Shown here piece after piece: positions 37,874-47,672 of a DNA stretch of 64,000 nt; within the stretch, counting starts at the first letter, position 1, and each line of letters starts with the position of its first letter. Under the pieces are notes generated by a model. The model was not told the origin of the DNA and ran no database searches. It saw only the letters and a program-made list of their open reading frames with translations. Origin of the DNA: Pedobacter rhodius (GTDB lineage Bacteria; Bacteroidota; Bacteroidia; Sphingobacteriales; Sphingobacteriaceae); contig NZ_JAPWGL010000003.1 in assembly GCF_027213645.1 (NCBI RefSeq), positions 806,001-870,000 of the forward strand, read 5' to 3'. Both the position numbers and the translations under genes were made by a program.

Positions 37874-39229
37874 ATGCCTATGTCACACCGTTACTCTAAA
37901 CATCTTCCTTTAGTTGTTTATCTGAATGATTTAATTATACTAAATTTTTCAGTTATATTGATGAGTTTTTATCATCTGGGTGTATCATTTATAGCAAATA
38001 AAGAATCAATTTTACTCTTATTAGTTTCAAATATAAGTTGGGCATTTCTATCTTTTTTTCGTAAGAACTTTATAGTTCACAGGCCTTTAGTTTTATCAAA
38101 TAACATCAATAATTTCTCTATAACACTTGTTTATCATATTGCATTTATATTTTGCGGTTTATACATATCTGAAATTTTTGATATTTCTAAATTTGTCCTT
38201 TTATCTCATTTGGCTATATTCTTTGTTCTCATTTTAACACAGCGTTCATTAATGTTCTTTTTTCTGGACTATATCAGAAAAAAAGGATACAACCATCGCC
38301 GTGTTTTGATTATTGGCAAGAAAAATATCGCAATCCGGTTAAAACAGTCATTTAAGCGCCATCCGGAATATGGGTATGACATTGTTGGCTATATATCTGA
38401 CGAAAGTTTAAAGAATTTTACAGCAGAACAATTAAATACGGCGGTAATAAACAGACGGGTGGATGAGCTTTATATCTGTAATTTAGATTTGTCATCAGAT
38501 ACAAATGGTATAATGGATTTTTTTCTGCGAAATAAAACGATTATCAAGGTGGTTTCTGATATGCAATTTGACGTTCAAAAAGCGGAGTACCTGGATTATA
38601 ACGAACTGCCGGTATTCAGACTTTTACCACATGCAGTACAGAGTTTAAAGATAAGATTATTAAAAAGGGGCTTCGATTTAGGATTTGCCAGTTCGGTAAT
38701 GTTTTGCGGTATGCCAGTCTTTGTATTAATAATCGCAATTACTAAATGCACATCAAGAGGACCGATTTTTTATAAACAACAAAGGATAGGTAGAAACGGG
38801 AAGCCTTTTTACATCTACAAATTCCGAAGCATGTATATTGATGCCGAAAAAATGGGTCCACAGCTTTCTAAAGATAATGACCCTCGAATTACCAAATGGG
38901 GCAGAATTATGCGTAAGACAAGATTGGACGAGTTACCCCAATTCTATAATGTATTTAAAGGTGACATGTCGGTAGTCGGGCCTAGACCTGAAAGGCAACA
39001 TTTTATCGAACAAATAATAGAGCGTGCACCTCAATACACTAATTTACTTGCTATCAAACCAGGGATAACTTCAATTGGACAGGTTAAGTATGGTTATGCT
39101 GAAAACGTTGATCAAATGGTTGAGCGTATGTCACATGATTTAGTTTATTTAGGTAAATTAAAACTTAGGACTGATGTTTCAGTGATTTTTGATACGGTAA
39201 AAGTTATGGTTGCGGGAAAAGGAAAATAA
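37874..39229 (+). CDS. Polyprenyl-phosphate hexose-1-phosphate transferase (WbaP/WcaJ family)
   Basis: Initiating sugar-phosphate transferase (PHPT) of locus B, loading glucose- or galactose-1-phosphate on undecaprenyl phosphate. Four N-terminal membrane helices (about 10-120), a CoA-binding-like domain with 'VLIIGKKNIAIR' at about 147-158, then the bacterial sugar transferase domain from about 265: 'KRGFDLGFA', 'FYKQQRIGRNGKPF' at about 303-316, 'YKFRSMY' at about 319-325 and 'DELPQFYNVFKGDMSVVGPR' at about 353-372. Start set at ATG 37874, 8 nt after AAGGAA; TTG 37859 and ATG 37880 are alternatives. It ends locus B. Confidence 0.92.
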   Translation: MPMSHRYSKHLPLVVYLNDLIILNFSVILMSFYHLGVSFIANKESILLLLVSNISWAFLSFFRKNFIVHRPLVLSNNINNFSITLVYHIAFIFCGLYISEIFDISKFVLLSHLAIFFVLILTQRSLMFFFLDYIRKKGYNHRRVLIIGKKNIAIRLKQSFKRHPEYGYDIVGYISDESLKNFTAEQLNTAVINRRVDELYICNLDLSSDTNGIMDFFLRNKTIIKVVSDMQFDVQKAEYLDYNELPVFRLLPHAVQSLKIRLLKRGFDLGFASSVMFCGMPVFVLIIAITKCTSRGPIFYKQQRIGRNGKPFYIYKFRSMYIDAEKMGPQLSKDNDPRITKWGRIMRKTRLDELPQFYNVFKGDMSVVGPRPERQHFIEQIIERAPQYTNLLAIKPGITSIGQVKYGYAENVDQMVERMSHDLVYLGKLKLRTDVSVIFDTVKVMVAGKGK

Positions 39230-39328
39230 TTAAACTTTCATTATCTAATCTATTGATGATAGATATCTTTGATTTGAAGATTTCATCCGATAGACTCAGA
39301 TGGGCATCATGCTATTAAAGACAATGCA

Positions 39329-41257
39329 TTACCCCACCATTGTGTTCGTCGTACGTTTTACGCCAACTTTTCTTACGGTTTCAATAATCGAGGCCTTATC
39401 ATAACCGCACTCTGCCCAAAGTTCGGGCTGCTCACCATGATCGATAAATTGATCAGGAATGCCTAAACGAATTACATTTGCATGGTAGCCATTATCAGCC
39501 ATAAATTCTAATATTGCCGAACCGACGCCACCTTGCAGGGTTCCATCTTCCACCGTAATGATGTGTTTATACTTAGCGAAAACCTCATGAAGCATTTCCT
39601 CGTCCAAAGGTTTAACAAAACGTAAATCGTAATGTGCGGGATAGATGCCTTCGCTGTTCAATTCAGCACGTGCTTCTACAGCAAAATTTCCTACGTGGCC
39701 GATCGTTAATAAAGCAACTTCTTCACCATCACAAATTTTGCGGCCTTTTCCAATTTCTAAAGTCTTGAATGGTCTTTTCCAATCGGGCATGACGCCATTT
39801 CCCCGTGGGTAACGGATTACAAACGGACCGGCATTTTCCTGTTGTGCAGTAAACATTAAGTTTCTTAACTCTTCCTCATTCATTGGCGATGAAACGACCA
39901 AGTTAGGAATGCAGCGCATGAAAGCGATATCGTAAGCACCGTGGTGTGTTGCCCCATCGGCACCCGCTAAGCCTGCCCGGTCTAAACAAAAAACAACATT
40001 AAGCTTTTGTATGGCAACATCGTGAATAACCTGATCGTATGCCCGCTGCATAAAGCTGGAGTAGATGTTACAAAAAGGAACTAATCCCTGCGCGGCTAAT
40101 CCGGCAGAAAAAGTTACGGCATGTTGCTCGGCAATACCAACATCAAATGCGCGTGTTGGCATGGCTTTCATCATAATGTTTAATGATGAGCCTGAAGGCA
40201 TAGCAGGTGTAATGCCTACAATTTTATCATTGGCCTCCGCAAGTTCAACCATGGTGTGCCCAAAAACATCCTGATATTTCGGTGGCTGCGGTTTGTCAGG
40301 AACGCTTTTCTTAATTTCTCCTGTTATTTTATCAAACAAACCCGGTGCATGCCATTTCGTTTGGTCTTTCTCGGCCAATGCAAACCCTTTACCCTTAACG
40401 GTAACACAATGCAATAACTTCGGACCAGGAATAGCGGCCAAATCTTTTATAATTGCTGCTAAACGCTTAACATCATGGCCGTCAACCGGGCCAAAATACC
40501 TGAAGTTTAGCGATTCAAATAAATTACTTTGCTTAAGTAAAGTGCCTTTTATACTTTTTTCAATCTTCTTAACGTATTTATGTGCATTCGGCCCTAATTT
40601 AGAAAGTCCGGTTAACACATTCGAAATATCATCGCGGAAGCGATTGTACGATTTAGAAGTAGTAATATTTGTTAAATATTCTTTTAAAGCCCCAACGTTC
40701 GGATCGATAGACATACAGTTGTCGTTCAGGATAACCAGAACATTACTATTTTCAATACCGGCATGGTTTAAACCTTCGAATGCTAAGCCTGCAGTCATAG
40801 CGCCATCACCAATAACGGCAACATGCTGTCTGTCGGTTTCGCCCTTAATCTGAGAAGCCACGGCCATCCCCAAGGCTGCTGAAATAGAGGTAGAAGAGTG
40901 GCCAACACCAAAAGTATCGTATTCACTTTCGCTGATTTTTGGGAAACCGCTAATGCCTTTATAAATACGGTTTGTATGGAAAAGTTCGCGGCGGCCGGTT
41001 AATATTTTATGACCATAAGCCTGATGACCAACATCCCAGACTAACTTATCATAGGGCGTATTTAATGCATAATGTAATGCTACTGTTAATTCAACAACAC
41101 CTAAACTGGCGCCAAAGTGGCCGCCATTCACGCTCACCACGTCGATAATGTACTGACGTAATTCCTGGCTTATTTGTTCTAAGTCAGCTTCGCTATATTG
41201 CTTTAAATCAGCAGGATAGTTAATTTTAGATAATAATGGACCAGCTTTTACTTGCAT
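39329..41257 (-). CDS. dxs: 1-deoxy-D-xylulose-5-phosphate synthase
   Basis: Thiamine-diphosphate enzyme condensing pyruvate and glyceraldehyde-3-phosphate, first step of the MEP isoprenoid pathway, which also feeds undecaprenyl phosphate used by the polysaccharide loci. 642 residues from ATG 41257 (a TTG at 41287 would add 10). '[15 protein letters not shown]' at about 70-84, the ThDP motif 'GDGAMTAG ... LNDNCMSI' at about 149-183, and the transketolase block '[15 protein letters not shown]' at about 425-439 are all present. Runs convergently to the PHPT gene and divergently from scpA. Confidence 0.97.
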   Translation of the reverse strand: MQVKAGPLLSKINYPADLKQYSEADLEQISQELRQYIIDVVSVNGGHFGASLGVVELTVALHYALNTPYDKLVWDVGHQAYGHKILTGRRELFHTNRIYKGISGFPKISESEYDTFGVGHSSTSISAALGMAVASQIKGETDRQHVAVIGDGAMTAGLAFEGLNHAGIENSNVLVILNDNCMSIDPNVGALKEYLTNITTSKSYNRFRDDISNVLTGLSKLGPNAHKYVKKIEKSIKGTLLKQSNLFESLNFRYFGPVDGHDVKRLAAIIKDLAAIPGPKLLHCVTVKGKGFALAEKDQTKWHAPGLFDKITGEIKKSVPDKPQPPKYQDVFGHTMVELAEANDKIVGITPAMPSGSSLNIMMKAMPTRAFDVGIAEQHAVTFSAGLAAQGLVPFCNIYSSFMQRAYDQVIHDVAIQKLNVVFCLDRAGLAGADGATHHGAYDIAFMRCIPNLVVSSPMNEEELRNLMFTAQQENAGPFVIRYPRGNGVMPDWKRPFKTLEIGKGRKICDGEEVALLTIGHVGNFAVEARAELNSEGIYPAHYDLRFVKPLDEEMLHEVFAKYKHIITVEDGTLQGGVGSAILEFMADNGYHANVIRLGIPDQFIDHGEQPELWAECGYDKASIIETVRKVGVKRTTNTMVG

Positions 41258-41447
41258 TCGGTATTTTGGAAAAGAAACAAGATACAAAGAAAGGTATTTT
41301 TGTTCTAATATTTAAGAAAAAAACATGCAATAACAACAACCGCCAATTCGCATTAAAAAAGTCAATAATAATGGTAATTGAATGACATATTATATTTAAC
41401 TTTTATATTTTTAATTAGGTTTACAAAAACGGGTATTCATTTTTTAT

Positions 41448-41455
41448 TATGTTTG
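41448..41455 (+). promoter_or_regulatory. scpA: Candidate -7 box (TATGTTTG) of scpA
   Basis: Exact TAnnTTTG match that overlaps the upstream ATG at 41449. If it is the -7 element, translation must begin at the next in-frame ATG, 41464, only 8 nt further. A weaker TTTA at 41420-41423 stands at about the -33 distance. Confidence 0.45.
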
Positions 41456-41463
41456 CTTTAGCA

Positions 41464-42207
41464 ATGCAAGAAGAAAATTTTGAAATCAAGCTTCCCGTTT
41501 TCGAAGGTCCTTTCGATTTGTTATTGTTTTTCATCGAACGGGATGAACTCAATATCCAGGACATTGAAATTGCGAAGATTACCAATGATTTCCTCTCTTA
41601 TATTCATCAGCTTCTGGCGCTGAACGTAGAAGTTGCCAGTGAATTTATTCTCGTTGCTGCAACGCTGATGCGCATTAAGTCTAAAATGCTGTTACCAAGA
41701 ATTGAATTAGATGAAGCCGGCAATGAGATTAATCCCGAACAGGATTTAATCGCCAGGCTTATTGCTTACAAACAATTCAAATCTGTTGCTGAAGAACTCA
41801 AAGTTTTTGAAGCGGGTAGGATGCAGCAAGAGCGGCGAGGTAATATCGATTATGATTTAACTTTAGCTGCTGAATCTTCCGCACATCAGGATGAACTGCT
41901 TTCGCTGGATTTATATAAGCTATTAATGGTTTATCACAAATCTATGCAGAAATATGAATTGCGCAGCCAGGAGGTGAAACACACCGTTGTTCAATATCCT
42001 TATACAATAGAACAACAAAAACATTTTATAGCTAATCTTTTGGATATAAATAAGCAGCTGGATTTTGCTCTGGTACTCAAAAACTCAGAAAATAAAGTTC
42101 ATTTTGTTTATAATTTTCTGGCTATCCTGGAAATGTTGCAACAACAAATCGTTGAGATAACTATTGGCAGCGGCTTTAATAACTTTAATGTAAAAGCAAC
42201 TGCTTAA
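41464..42207 (+). CDS. scpA: Segregation and condensation protein A
   Basis: Kleisin subunit of the SMC-ScpAB chromosome condensation complex, 247 residues. The N-terminal block 'EIKLPVFEGPFDLLLFFIER' at about 6-25 is the SMC-binding signature, followed by 'FILVAATLMRIKSKMLLPR' at about 62-80. The C-terminal winged helix is at about 175-245. The ATG at 41464 is preferred to 41449 because the latter overlaps a promoter-like box and the shorter protein begins like other ScpA. scpB is not adjacent; glyA follows with its own promoter. Confidence 0.93.
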   Translation: MQEENFEIKLPVFEGPFDLLLFFIERDELNIQDIEIAKITNDFLSYIHQLLALNVEVASEFILVAATLMRIKSKMLLPRIELDEAGNEINPEQDLIARLIAYKQFKSVAEELKVFEAGRMQQERRGNIDYDLTLAAESSAHQDELLSLDLYKLLMVYHKSMQKYELRSQEVKHTVVQYPYTIEQQKHFIANLLDINKQLDFALVLKNSENKVHFVYNFLAILEMLQQQIVEITIGSGFNNFNVKATA

Positions 42208-42234
42208 TACAGCCGTAATTAACTTCTAATTTCT

Positions 42235-42242
42235 TACTTTTG
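42235..42242 (+). promoter_or_regulatory. glyA: Candidate -7 box (TACTTTTG) of glyA
   Basis: TAnnTTTG match 27 nt before the glyA start, in the 62-nt gap after scpA. No clear -33 TTTG upstream. Gives a short leader of about 20 nt. Confidence 0.5.
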
Positions 42243-42269
42243 CCAAAAAAATAACAAACCCGATATAGG

Positions 42270-43541
42270 ATGAAACGCGACAGCCAAATTTTTGAACTTA
42301 TTAATAAGGAATTGAACCGCCAGGAACACGGTTTAGAGCTTATAGCATCAGAGAACTTTGTAAGCAAGCAGGTTATGGAAGCCGCTGGCTCAGTACTAAC
42401 CAATAAATATGCAGAAGGCTTACCTGGAAAACGCTATTATGGTGGCTGCCAGGTTGTAGATGTGGTAGAGCAAATCGCTATCGATAGGGCTAAGGAATTA
42501 TTTGGCGCAGCATGGGTTAACGTTCAGCCACATTCTGGTGCACAGGCCAATGCGGCAGTAATGCTTGCGGTTATTCAGCCAGGCGATAAAATTTTAGGTT
42601 TCGATTTGTCACACGGTGGACACCTAACACATGGTTCTCCGGTAAACTTTTCAGGTAAATTATACCAGCCATATTTTTACGGTGTAGAGAAAGAAACCGG
42701 TTTAATTGATTATAAAAAATTAGAAGAAGTAGCATTAGCTGAAAAACCTAAATTAATTATTTGCGGTGCTTCGGCTTATTCACGTGAGTGGGATTATGCT
42801 TTCATCCGTTCTGTAGCGGATAAAATTGGTGCTTTAGTTTTAGCTGATATTTCTCATCCGGCAGGTTTAATTGCTAAAGGATTATTGGCAAACCCTCTTC
42901 CGCATTGCCATATTGTAACCACAACTACACACAAAACTTTGCGTGGCCCTCGTGGTGGTATGATTATGATGGGACAGGATTTTGAAAATCCATGGGGTTT
43001 AAAAACACCAAAAGGCGAGCCTCGTATGATGAGTAACCTGCTTGATATGGCTGTTTTCCCTGGTACTCAAGGGGGGCCGTTAGAACATATTATCGCTGCT
43101 AAAGCAATTGCCTTCGGCGAAGCATTAAGCGATGAATATGGTACTTACATTAAACAAGTTGCTGCGAATGCACAGGCGATGGCAAAGGCTTTCGTTGCTA
43201 AAGGCTATGGCATCATTTCCGGCGGAACAGATAATCATTTAATGTTAATCGACCTTCGCAATAAAAACATTACCGGTAAAGTTGCTGAAAATGCTTTAGA
43301 GAAAGCAGAAATTACCGTGAATAAGAATATGGTTCCTTTCGATGATAAATCGCCGTTTGTTACTTCAGGTATCCGTGTGGGAACTGCAGCAATTACAACC
43401 CGTGGTTTGAAAGAAGCTGAAATGGAGAAAATTGTAGATTTAATTGATCAGGTGTTAACCAACCCGGAAGATGAAGCAAACTTAAGCGCAGTCAAAGCTG
43501 AAGTTATAAAATTGGTAAGTGCCTTTCCGCTTTACAAATAA
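42270..43541 (+). CDS. glyA: Serine hydroxymethyltransferase
   Basis: PLP enzyme interconverting serine and glycine while loading tetrahydrofolate with a one-carbon unit. 423 residues, full length. '[20 protein letters not shown]' at about 20-39, '[15 protein letters not shown]' at about 45-59, '[14 protein letters not shown]' at about 89-102, and the PLP lysine Lys222 in '[13 protein letters not shown]'. It has its own promoter box and ends in a hairpin terminator, so it is probably monocistronic. Confidence 0.98.
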   Translation: MKRDSQIFELINKELNRQEHGLELIASENFVSKQVMEAAGSVLTNKYAEGLPGKRYYGGCQVVDVVEQIAIDRAKELFGAAWVNVQPHSGAQANAAVMLAVIQPGDKILGFDLSHGGHLTHGSPVNFSGKLYQPYFYGVEKETGLIDYKKLEEVALAEKPKLIICGASAYSREWDYAFIRSVADKIGALVLADISHPAGLIAKGLLANPLPHCHIVTTTTHKTLRGPRGGMIMMGQDFENPWGLKTPKGEPRMMSNLLDMAVFPGTQGGPLEHIIAAKAIAFGEALSDEYGTYIKQVAANAQAMAKAFVAKGYGIISGGTDNHLMLIDLRNKNITGKVAENALEKAEITVNKNMVPFDDKSPFVTSGIRVGTAAITTRGLKEAEMEKIVDLIDQVLTNPEDEANLSAVKAEVIKLVSAFPLYK

Positions 43542-43563
43542 TTACTAAACCGTATGGTTAAGA

Positions 43564-43596
43564 AGAGCTTTACATGAATTTGTAAGGCTCTTTTTC
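43564..43596 (+). terminator. Rho-independent terminator of glyA
   Basis: Stem AAGAGC/GCTCTT (43564-43569 with 43588-43593) extended by TTAC/GTAA inside, an 8-nt loop, then a T-run to 43596. It begins 22 nt after the glyA stop. Confidence 0.8.
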
Positions 43597-43695
43597 GTCT
43601 GTAGCCTTGATAACTTTTAATAGTATTACACAAAGAATTTGTCAAATCTGATCAACCTGAAATCCTTTAATCCAGAAAATCCTGGTTTAAAAGTA

Positions 43696-43731
43696 AAGGG
43701 CCGATATTCTTTTGAAGAAATATCGACCCTT
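43696..43731 (-). terminator. Hairpin, probable terminator of the 43807 lipoprotein gene
   Basis: Strong stem: AAGGG and CGATATT pair with AATATCG and CCCTT with one mismatch; the inner CTT/AAG can pair too. On the minus strand it is followed by CTTTACTTTT, a moderate U-rich tail, 75 nt beyond the lipoprotein stop codon. No T-run on the + strand. The rest of the 43542-43806 gap is featureless. Confidence 0.6.
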
Positions 43732-43806
43732 ACCATCTAAATTAACGCTCTCGAATATATAAACGCTGTCGGTTATAAAATGTTTTATAAAAAGATAAAA
43801 AAAATA

Positions 43807-45177
43807 TTAATTCTCATAACAGCCTAAAGATGAGGGGAAAATTCTGTTTTTATTTTTTAAATCTTTATTAAGGTAGGTGTTGAAATAGATGTCGCTGCTT
43901 AAATCCAAGCCTTTTTTTATTGCAGGACTCCTGGTGCCAGGCATAAAGTTTTCAAAACTTACTGAAGCGAATAATGGGTCTGCGTTAATTATATTTCCGA
44001 TATTGTAACTCGTGCTGGTTGTTTTAATCAAATTACCATTTAAGCTAACCTGCGAAGAAACCGCTGATTTCTTTTGTATATCCAATTCATTTGCTAAACT
44101 TCCCCAGATTATATTGTTTGTTAAATCAAGCTGTAATTTATTATAAGCTTTTGCAGATAAATAATCAGAGAAAGTTAAGGAAGCTGTTTTACGGGGAAAA
44201 TTCGAATTATACCCGGCAAAGGTATTTTGCTTCAAATTATAATTTCCTCCCCCAATGGCATAGATCAAGTAATTCCCGCAATTATAAAACAAATTATTAA
44301 ATGCCAGTAATTCAGAATGATAACCAATATATGCTGCAACCTGCATGTTTTTAATAATACTATTACTGAGAATGAGTTTAGGGCCGGCACCTGGCGATAA
44401 TGAATCGGAAGTTATTGCAACTGATGCATTTTTAATAATCACATTTTTAAGAATCCCGCTTCCGGTTTGTTTGATATAAATCCCTCTCCACTGGCCGGGT
44501 TCATCATTGTATATATTTTCCAATCTATCACTGCAAAATTCTATAGGCTCATTAACTGATCCATCCGCTTTTAAAATGCCGTCTACATTCATAACAGCAT
44601 CTCTGTGAAAATAAATTTTTGCACCTGGTTCAATAGATAAAGTTGAGCTATTTTTGATATTAACCGATCCATTTATAATATAAGGTAGACTTTTAGTCCA
44701 GGTTGTATTTGCACTAATCATCGCATTATTTAAGAAAACCGCATTTTGTCCATAGGCTAATAGCTGAATTGCTTTGCGGTTTCCATTTGAAGTAATTATT
44801 ATAGAATCCTGTACTAAGAATGTACTATTGTTTGCGTTTGGATTAATAGTTACTTTAACAAATATATTTAAAGAGTCCTGTCCATATAAAATAAGGTTAT
44901 TTACGGTTGAAGAGTTCTGACCATTTATATTTATACTGAAAGATGAAGTATTACCGCCGGAAAGCTTAATTTCTGAAATGTTTAATGCATTGCTGTTCTT
45001 ATTTAAAAGCTTAATTTTTCTCGCGGCAGAACCAATAGAAGTGAAGATGGTATCAAATAAAATGCTGTCTTTTGATAGCGTAAGTTTTGCATTGGCATCC
45101 GTTGTAATGCGTTCATCTTTACGGCAAGCCGATAGGAATGTAGTCAAAACGAAGAAACTAAATAACAGGTAACGCAT
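43807..45177 (-). CDS. Lipoprotein with right-handed beta-helix repeats
   Basis: Secreted lipoprotein of 456 residues: signal peptide with lipobox Cys18 (FLSAC). The region about 30-145 looks like an immunoglobulin-like beta domain ('GSAARKIKLLNKNSNALNIS'), as in proteins with DUF1573/HYDIN-like repeats. From about 165 the sequence is rich in N, I and G with regular strand-turn spacing ('GSVNIKNSSTLSIEPGAKI', 'GSGILKNVIIKNASVAI'), a parallel beta-helix, the fold of surface carbohydrate-binding or lyase-like proteins. No catalytic motif seen. 18 nt downstream of comF, so in one operon. Confidence 0.7.
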   Translation of the reverse strand: MRYLLFSFFVLTTFLSACRKDERITTDANAKLTLSKDSILFDTIFTSIGSAARKIKLLNKNSNALNISEIKLSGGNTSSFSININGQNSSTVNNLILYGQDSLNIFVKVTINPNANNSTFLVQDSIIITSNGNRKAIQLLAYGQNAVFLNNAMISANTTWTKSLPYIINGSVNIKNSSTLSIEPGAKIYFHRDAVMNVDGILKADGSVNEPIEFCSDRLENIYNDEPGQWRGIYIKQTGSGILKNVIIKNASVAITSDSLSPGAGPKLILSNSIIKNMQVAAYIGYHSELLAFNNLFYNCGNYLIYAIGGGNYNLKQNTFAGYNSNFPRKTASLTFSDYLSAKAYNKLQLDLTNNIIWGSLANELDIQKKSAVSSQVSLNGNLIKTTSTSYNIGNIINADPLFASVSFENFMPGTRSPAIKKGLDLSSDIYFNTYLNKDLKNKNRIFPSSLGCYEN

Positions 45178-45195
45178 AAATCAAATATGAGAAAA

Positions 45196-45915
45196 TTATT
45201 CTGCGAATGCCAAAGCTGCGAGACTAACTTTGGATGCGCCACTATCTAGCAAGGCACTGGCACAGGCTTCCAGTGTAGCGCCCGTAGTGACCACATCATC
45301 AATAAGTAAAATGTGCTTATCTTTAATTTTACCAGGGTTTTGTATTTTAAAAACGGCCTTCATGTTTTCATAACGATTATAGCGGCTTTTTTTCGTTTGG
45401 GTTTCTGTAGCGATATTCCGGATTAAAATTGCTTCACTGAAATTAATGTCCATTTTCTCAGAGGCGCCTGCCGCAATAAAGGTACTTTGATTATAGCCCC
45501 TTGAGCGTAGCTTTTTCTGATGCAGGGGAACAGGAACAATTAAATCTACATTTTCATAGAGCGGACTGGCCTTTAATCTTTCTCCTAATAAATTGCCCAG
45601 CATTACACCAACATCGGTTTTGTTATTGTACTTTAAATTGTGAATCAGGTTTTGAACTTTAGCCCCTTTTCTGAAATATAACATGGCCATTGCCGCGTTT
45701 AATGGTAATCTTCCCCAGAGCTGCTTAGCTATCCGGTTTTCTGCATGAATATGGTAATCTGTAAATGGTAAATCATACAGGCATTTGGTACAAATTAAAT
45801 ACTCGCTTTGAAACAAAGTTATCCCACAGGCATTACAAAGATTAGGAAATAACAATCCGACTAAATCAGAACCCCATCGTCTGAATCGTGATTTACTTGA
45901 TTTATGGATTTCCAT
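45196..45915 (-). CDS. comF: ComF family phosphoribosyltransferase-like protein
   Basis: 239-residue member of the ComF/GntX family linked to DNA uptake and recycling in naturally competent bacteria. Zinc-type Cys pairs 'CNACG' and 'CTKC' lie at about 22-41. 'VPVPLHQKKLRSRGYNQS' at about 126-143 is the family block, and the PRPP-loop 'ILLIDDVVTTGAT' at about 200-212 is intact. Molecular role is not established in most species. Preceded by a 118-nt gap after rlmN, followed by the beta-helix lipoprotein. Confidence 0.9.
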   Translation of the reverse strand: MEIHKSSKSRFRRWGSDLVGLLFPNLCNACGITLFQSEYLICTKCLYDLPFTDYHIHAENRIAKQLWGRLPLNAAMAMLYFRKGAKVQNLIHNLKYNNKTDVGVMLGNLLGERLKASPLYENVDLIVPVPLHQKKLRSRGYNQSTFIAAGASEKMDINFSEAILIRNIATETQTKKSRYNRYENMKAVFKIQNPGKIKDKHILLIDDVVTTGATLEACASALLDSGASKVSLAALAFAE

Positions 45916-46033
45916 AATAAAGACTGTAAATATTCAGCTAAAAATTAGCTAAATAAATATAATGTCTTTATCAGGATTTTCAAAATTAAAGGTTTTGAGG
46001 ATGAAGGTTTCGATTTACCAGGCAGATTAAAAA

Positions 46034-47095
46034 CTAGGCTTTAGCTTCTTCTTTTACAGCTAACTGTCCGCACGCGGCATCAATATCTTTACCACGGCTG
46101 CGGCGAATATTGGTGTTAATGCCCTGGCTTTTTAAATAGTTGGAAAATGCATCAATTTTATCGCCCTCTGCATTGGTGAAATCGGCAAATGAAATCGGGT
46201 TATATTCGATAAGGTTAACTTTACATGGAATGTGCTTACAGAACTTTGCCAAATCCATGGCATCCGAAATCTCATCATTAAAATGATTAAAAACAATGTA
46301 TTCGTAAGTAACCGGGTTTTTGGTTTTAGCGAAATAATACTTCAGGGCATCGGCTAAGGCTTTCAAAGAATTTGCCTCGTTGATTGGCATAATTTCATTA
46401 CGTTTTTTATCATCAGCCGCATGAAGCGAAAGTGCGAGATTAAATTTTGCGCCGTCATCACCAAGCTTTTTAATCATTTTCGCAATGCCCGCAGTTGAGA
46501 CTGTGATGCGTTTATAGCTCATGTTTAAACCGTCGGGCGCGGTAATGCGCTCGATAGATTTGAGTACGTTGGCATAATTTAAAAGCGGCTCACCCATGCC
46601 CATATACACGATATTGGTTAATGGATTATTGTAGTTTTGTTTTGCTTGCTTGTCAATTAGCACCACCTGGTCGTAAATTTCATCGGCATTCAGGTTACGT
46701 TTACGATCCATGTAACCGGTTGCGCAAAATTTACAGGTTAAGCTACAGCCAACCTGCGAGCTCACACAGGCCGTCATCCGGTCTTCCAAAGGAATTAAAA
46801 CACCCTCCACAATATTGCCGTCGGCTAAACGAAAAGTATTTTTAATGGTATGGTCGTTACTGAATTGAGAGTTGTTAACCTGAACAGCGTTAATGGCGAA
46901 ACTTTCATCTAATGCCTTACGCAAATCTTTAGAAAGATTGCTCATGTCATCAAAACTAGTTGCCGATTTTTCCCATAACCACTGGTAAATTTGCTTGGCC
47001 CTGAATGCAGGTTGTAGCATAGCCGTCAAGTGCTGCTGCAACTGAGGCAAATCCAATGAGCGGATATCGAGTTTTTTTGCTGTTTTTTCTAACAT
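46034..47095 (-). CDS. rlmN: Dual-specificity 23S rRNA/tRNA adenine-C2 methyltransferase RlmN
   Basis: Radical SAM enzyme methylating A2503 of 23S rRNA and A37 of some tRNAs. 353 residues. The [4Fe-4S] ligands are Cys117, Cys121 and Cys124 (CSLTCKFC); 'GMGEPLLNY' at about 167-175 and 'ISTAG'-like 'VSTAGIAKMI' at about 200-209 follow; the methyl-carrying Cys near the C-terminus is in 'DAACGQL'. The ATG is only 2 nt downstream of the stop of the decayed toxin gene, so rlmN may be read from the antitoxin promoter. Confidence 0.97.
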   Translation of the reverse strand: MLEKTAKKLDIRSLDLPQLQQHLTAMLQPAFRAKQIYQWLWEKSATSFDDMSNLSKDLRKALDESFAINAVQVNNSQFSNDHTIKNTFRLADGNIVEGVLIPLEDRMTACVSSQVGCSLTCKFCATGYMDRKRNLNADEIYDQVVLIDKQAKQNYNNPLTNIVYMGMGEPLLNYANVLKSIERITAPDGLNMSYKRITVSTAGIAKMIKKLGDDGAKFNLALSLHAADDKKRNEIMPINEANSLKALADALKYYFAKTKNPVTYEYIVFNHFNDEISDAMDLAKFCKHIPCKVNLIEYNPISFADFTNAEGDKIDAFSNYLKSQGINTNIRRSRGKDIDAACGQLAVKEEAKA

Positions 47096-47096
47096 T

Positions 47097-47377
47097 TTAT
47101 TTATCGCCGTAATGACCCATAGCAGCTATAATGAAAACGGTAACAATGTTTTCATCTACTTTATAAATCATTCTATCTTTCTGATTAATTTTTCTTGCCC
47201 AAAAGCCTGTTAGCTCATGTTTTAATAATTCAGGTTTGCCTACGCCGTGATAAGGTGTTTCAGTAAGTTCAGCAAGAATTTTTTCTATTTTCTTGATACT
47301 GCACCATTGCCTGATTTGTAATGTTTTTTGAGATGAGTTTGTGCTAGTTCTTATATTTCAAGCCTAAACTTCCCCAT
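47097..47377 (-). pseudogene. Decayed YoeB/Txe-like toxin
   Basis: Remnant of an mRNA interferase toxin next to the DUF2683-type antitoxin. Reading from ATG 47375-47377 (inside the antitoxin's Asp-Val-Trp codons) gives MGKFRLEI, then an in-frame TAA (47351-47353), then 'ELAQTHLKKHYKSGNGAVSRK'-like sequence, then a -1 shift in the A-run at 47288-47291; the next frame continues 'IEKILAELTETPYHGVGKPE' and ends 'GHYGDK', the usual family C-terminus. Rejoined length is about 93 residues, normal for the family. Nearest comparison in the window is the intact toxin at 57172. A sequencing error could explain the shift but would not remove the stop. Confidence 0.8.
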
Positions 47378-47556
47378 ACGTCATTTGGATCAATAATTTT
47401 AAAATTTCCTCTTTTCTCTGCAGTTTTTATCATTTTTACAAACTCAGTGTTATAAGGACTTTTTTTAGTTTCAATATTAACCTTCAAAACCTTCGCTATC
47501 GCCTTTAACGCTGCTAACTGCTCTTTGGTTTCGGGATGCATAATTAACGTTTCCAT
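47344..47556 (-). CDS. DUF2683-type antitoxin
   Basis: 70-residue antitoxin-like protein. 'METLIMHPETKEQLAALKAI' at its N-terminus is nearly the same as that of the antitoxin at 56984, and the central 'SPYNTEFV' also matches. It ends 'DVWGSLGLKYKN'. Such proteins sit before RelE/YoeB-type toxins in Bacteroidota; binding to the toxin and autorepression are family expectations. Here the partner toxin is broken, so the gene may be an orphan. It overlaps the toxin remnant by 34 nt and has a good promoter. Confidence 0.8.
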   Translation of the reverse strand: METLIMHPETKEQLAALKAIAKVLKVNIETKKSPYNTEFVKMIKTAEKRGNFKIIDPNDVWGSLGLKYKN

Positions 47557-47590
47557 AGCTTAATCTTTATTTCGTGGCAAACAATTAATG

Positions 47591-47627
47591 CAAAGATAAC
47601 AAAAAGCTTTTAGACAGAAAGACCAAA
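47591..47627 (-). promoter_or_regulatory. Promoter of the orphan antitoxin
   Basis: On the minus strand TTTG (47627-47624), a 25-nt spacer and TATCTTTG (47598-47591) fit the Bacteroidota consensus, 34 nt before the antitoxin ATG. It may also drive rlmN, whose start follows the toxin remnant by 1-2 nt. Confidence 0.6.
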
Positions 47628-47672
47628 ACAAAAAGCAAAGCTTTGGATTTCAGAATTTTACAATTTGTTGGC

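Noticed and set aside
40293-40853. 186-codon frame antisense to dxs
   Set aside because: It is a shadow of the dxs reading frame; dxs is a clear full-length enzyme and the antisense protein has no domain.
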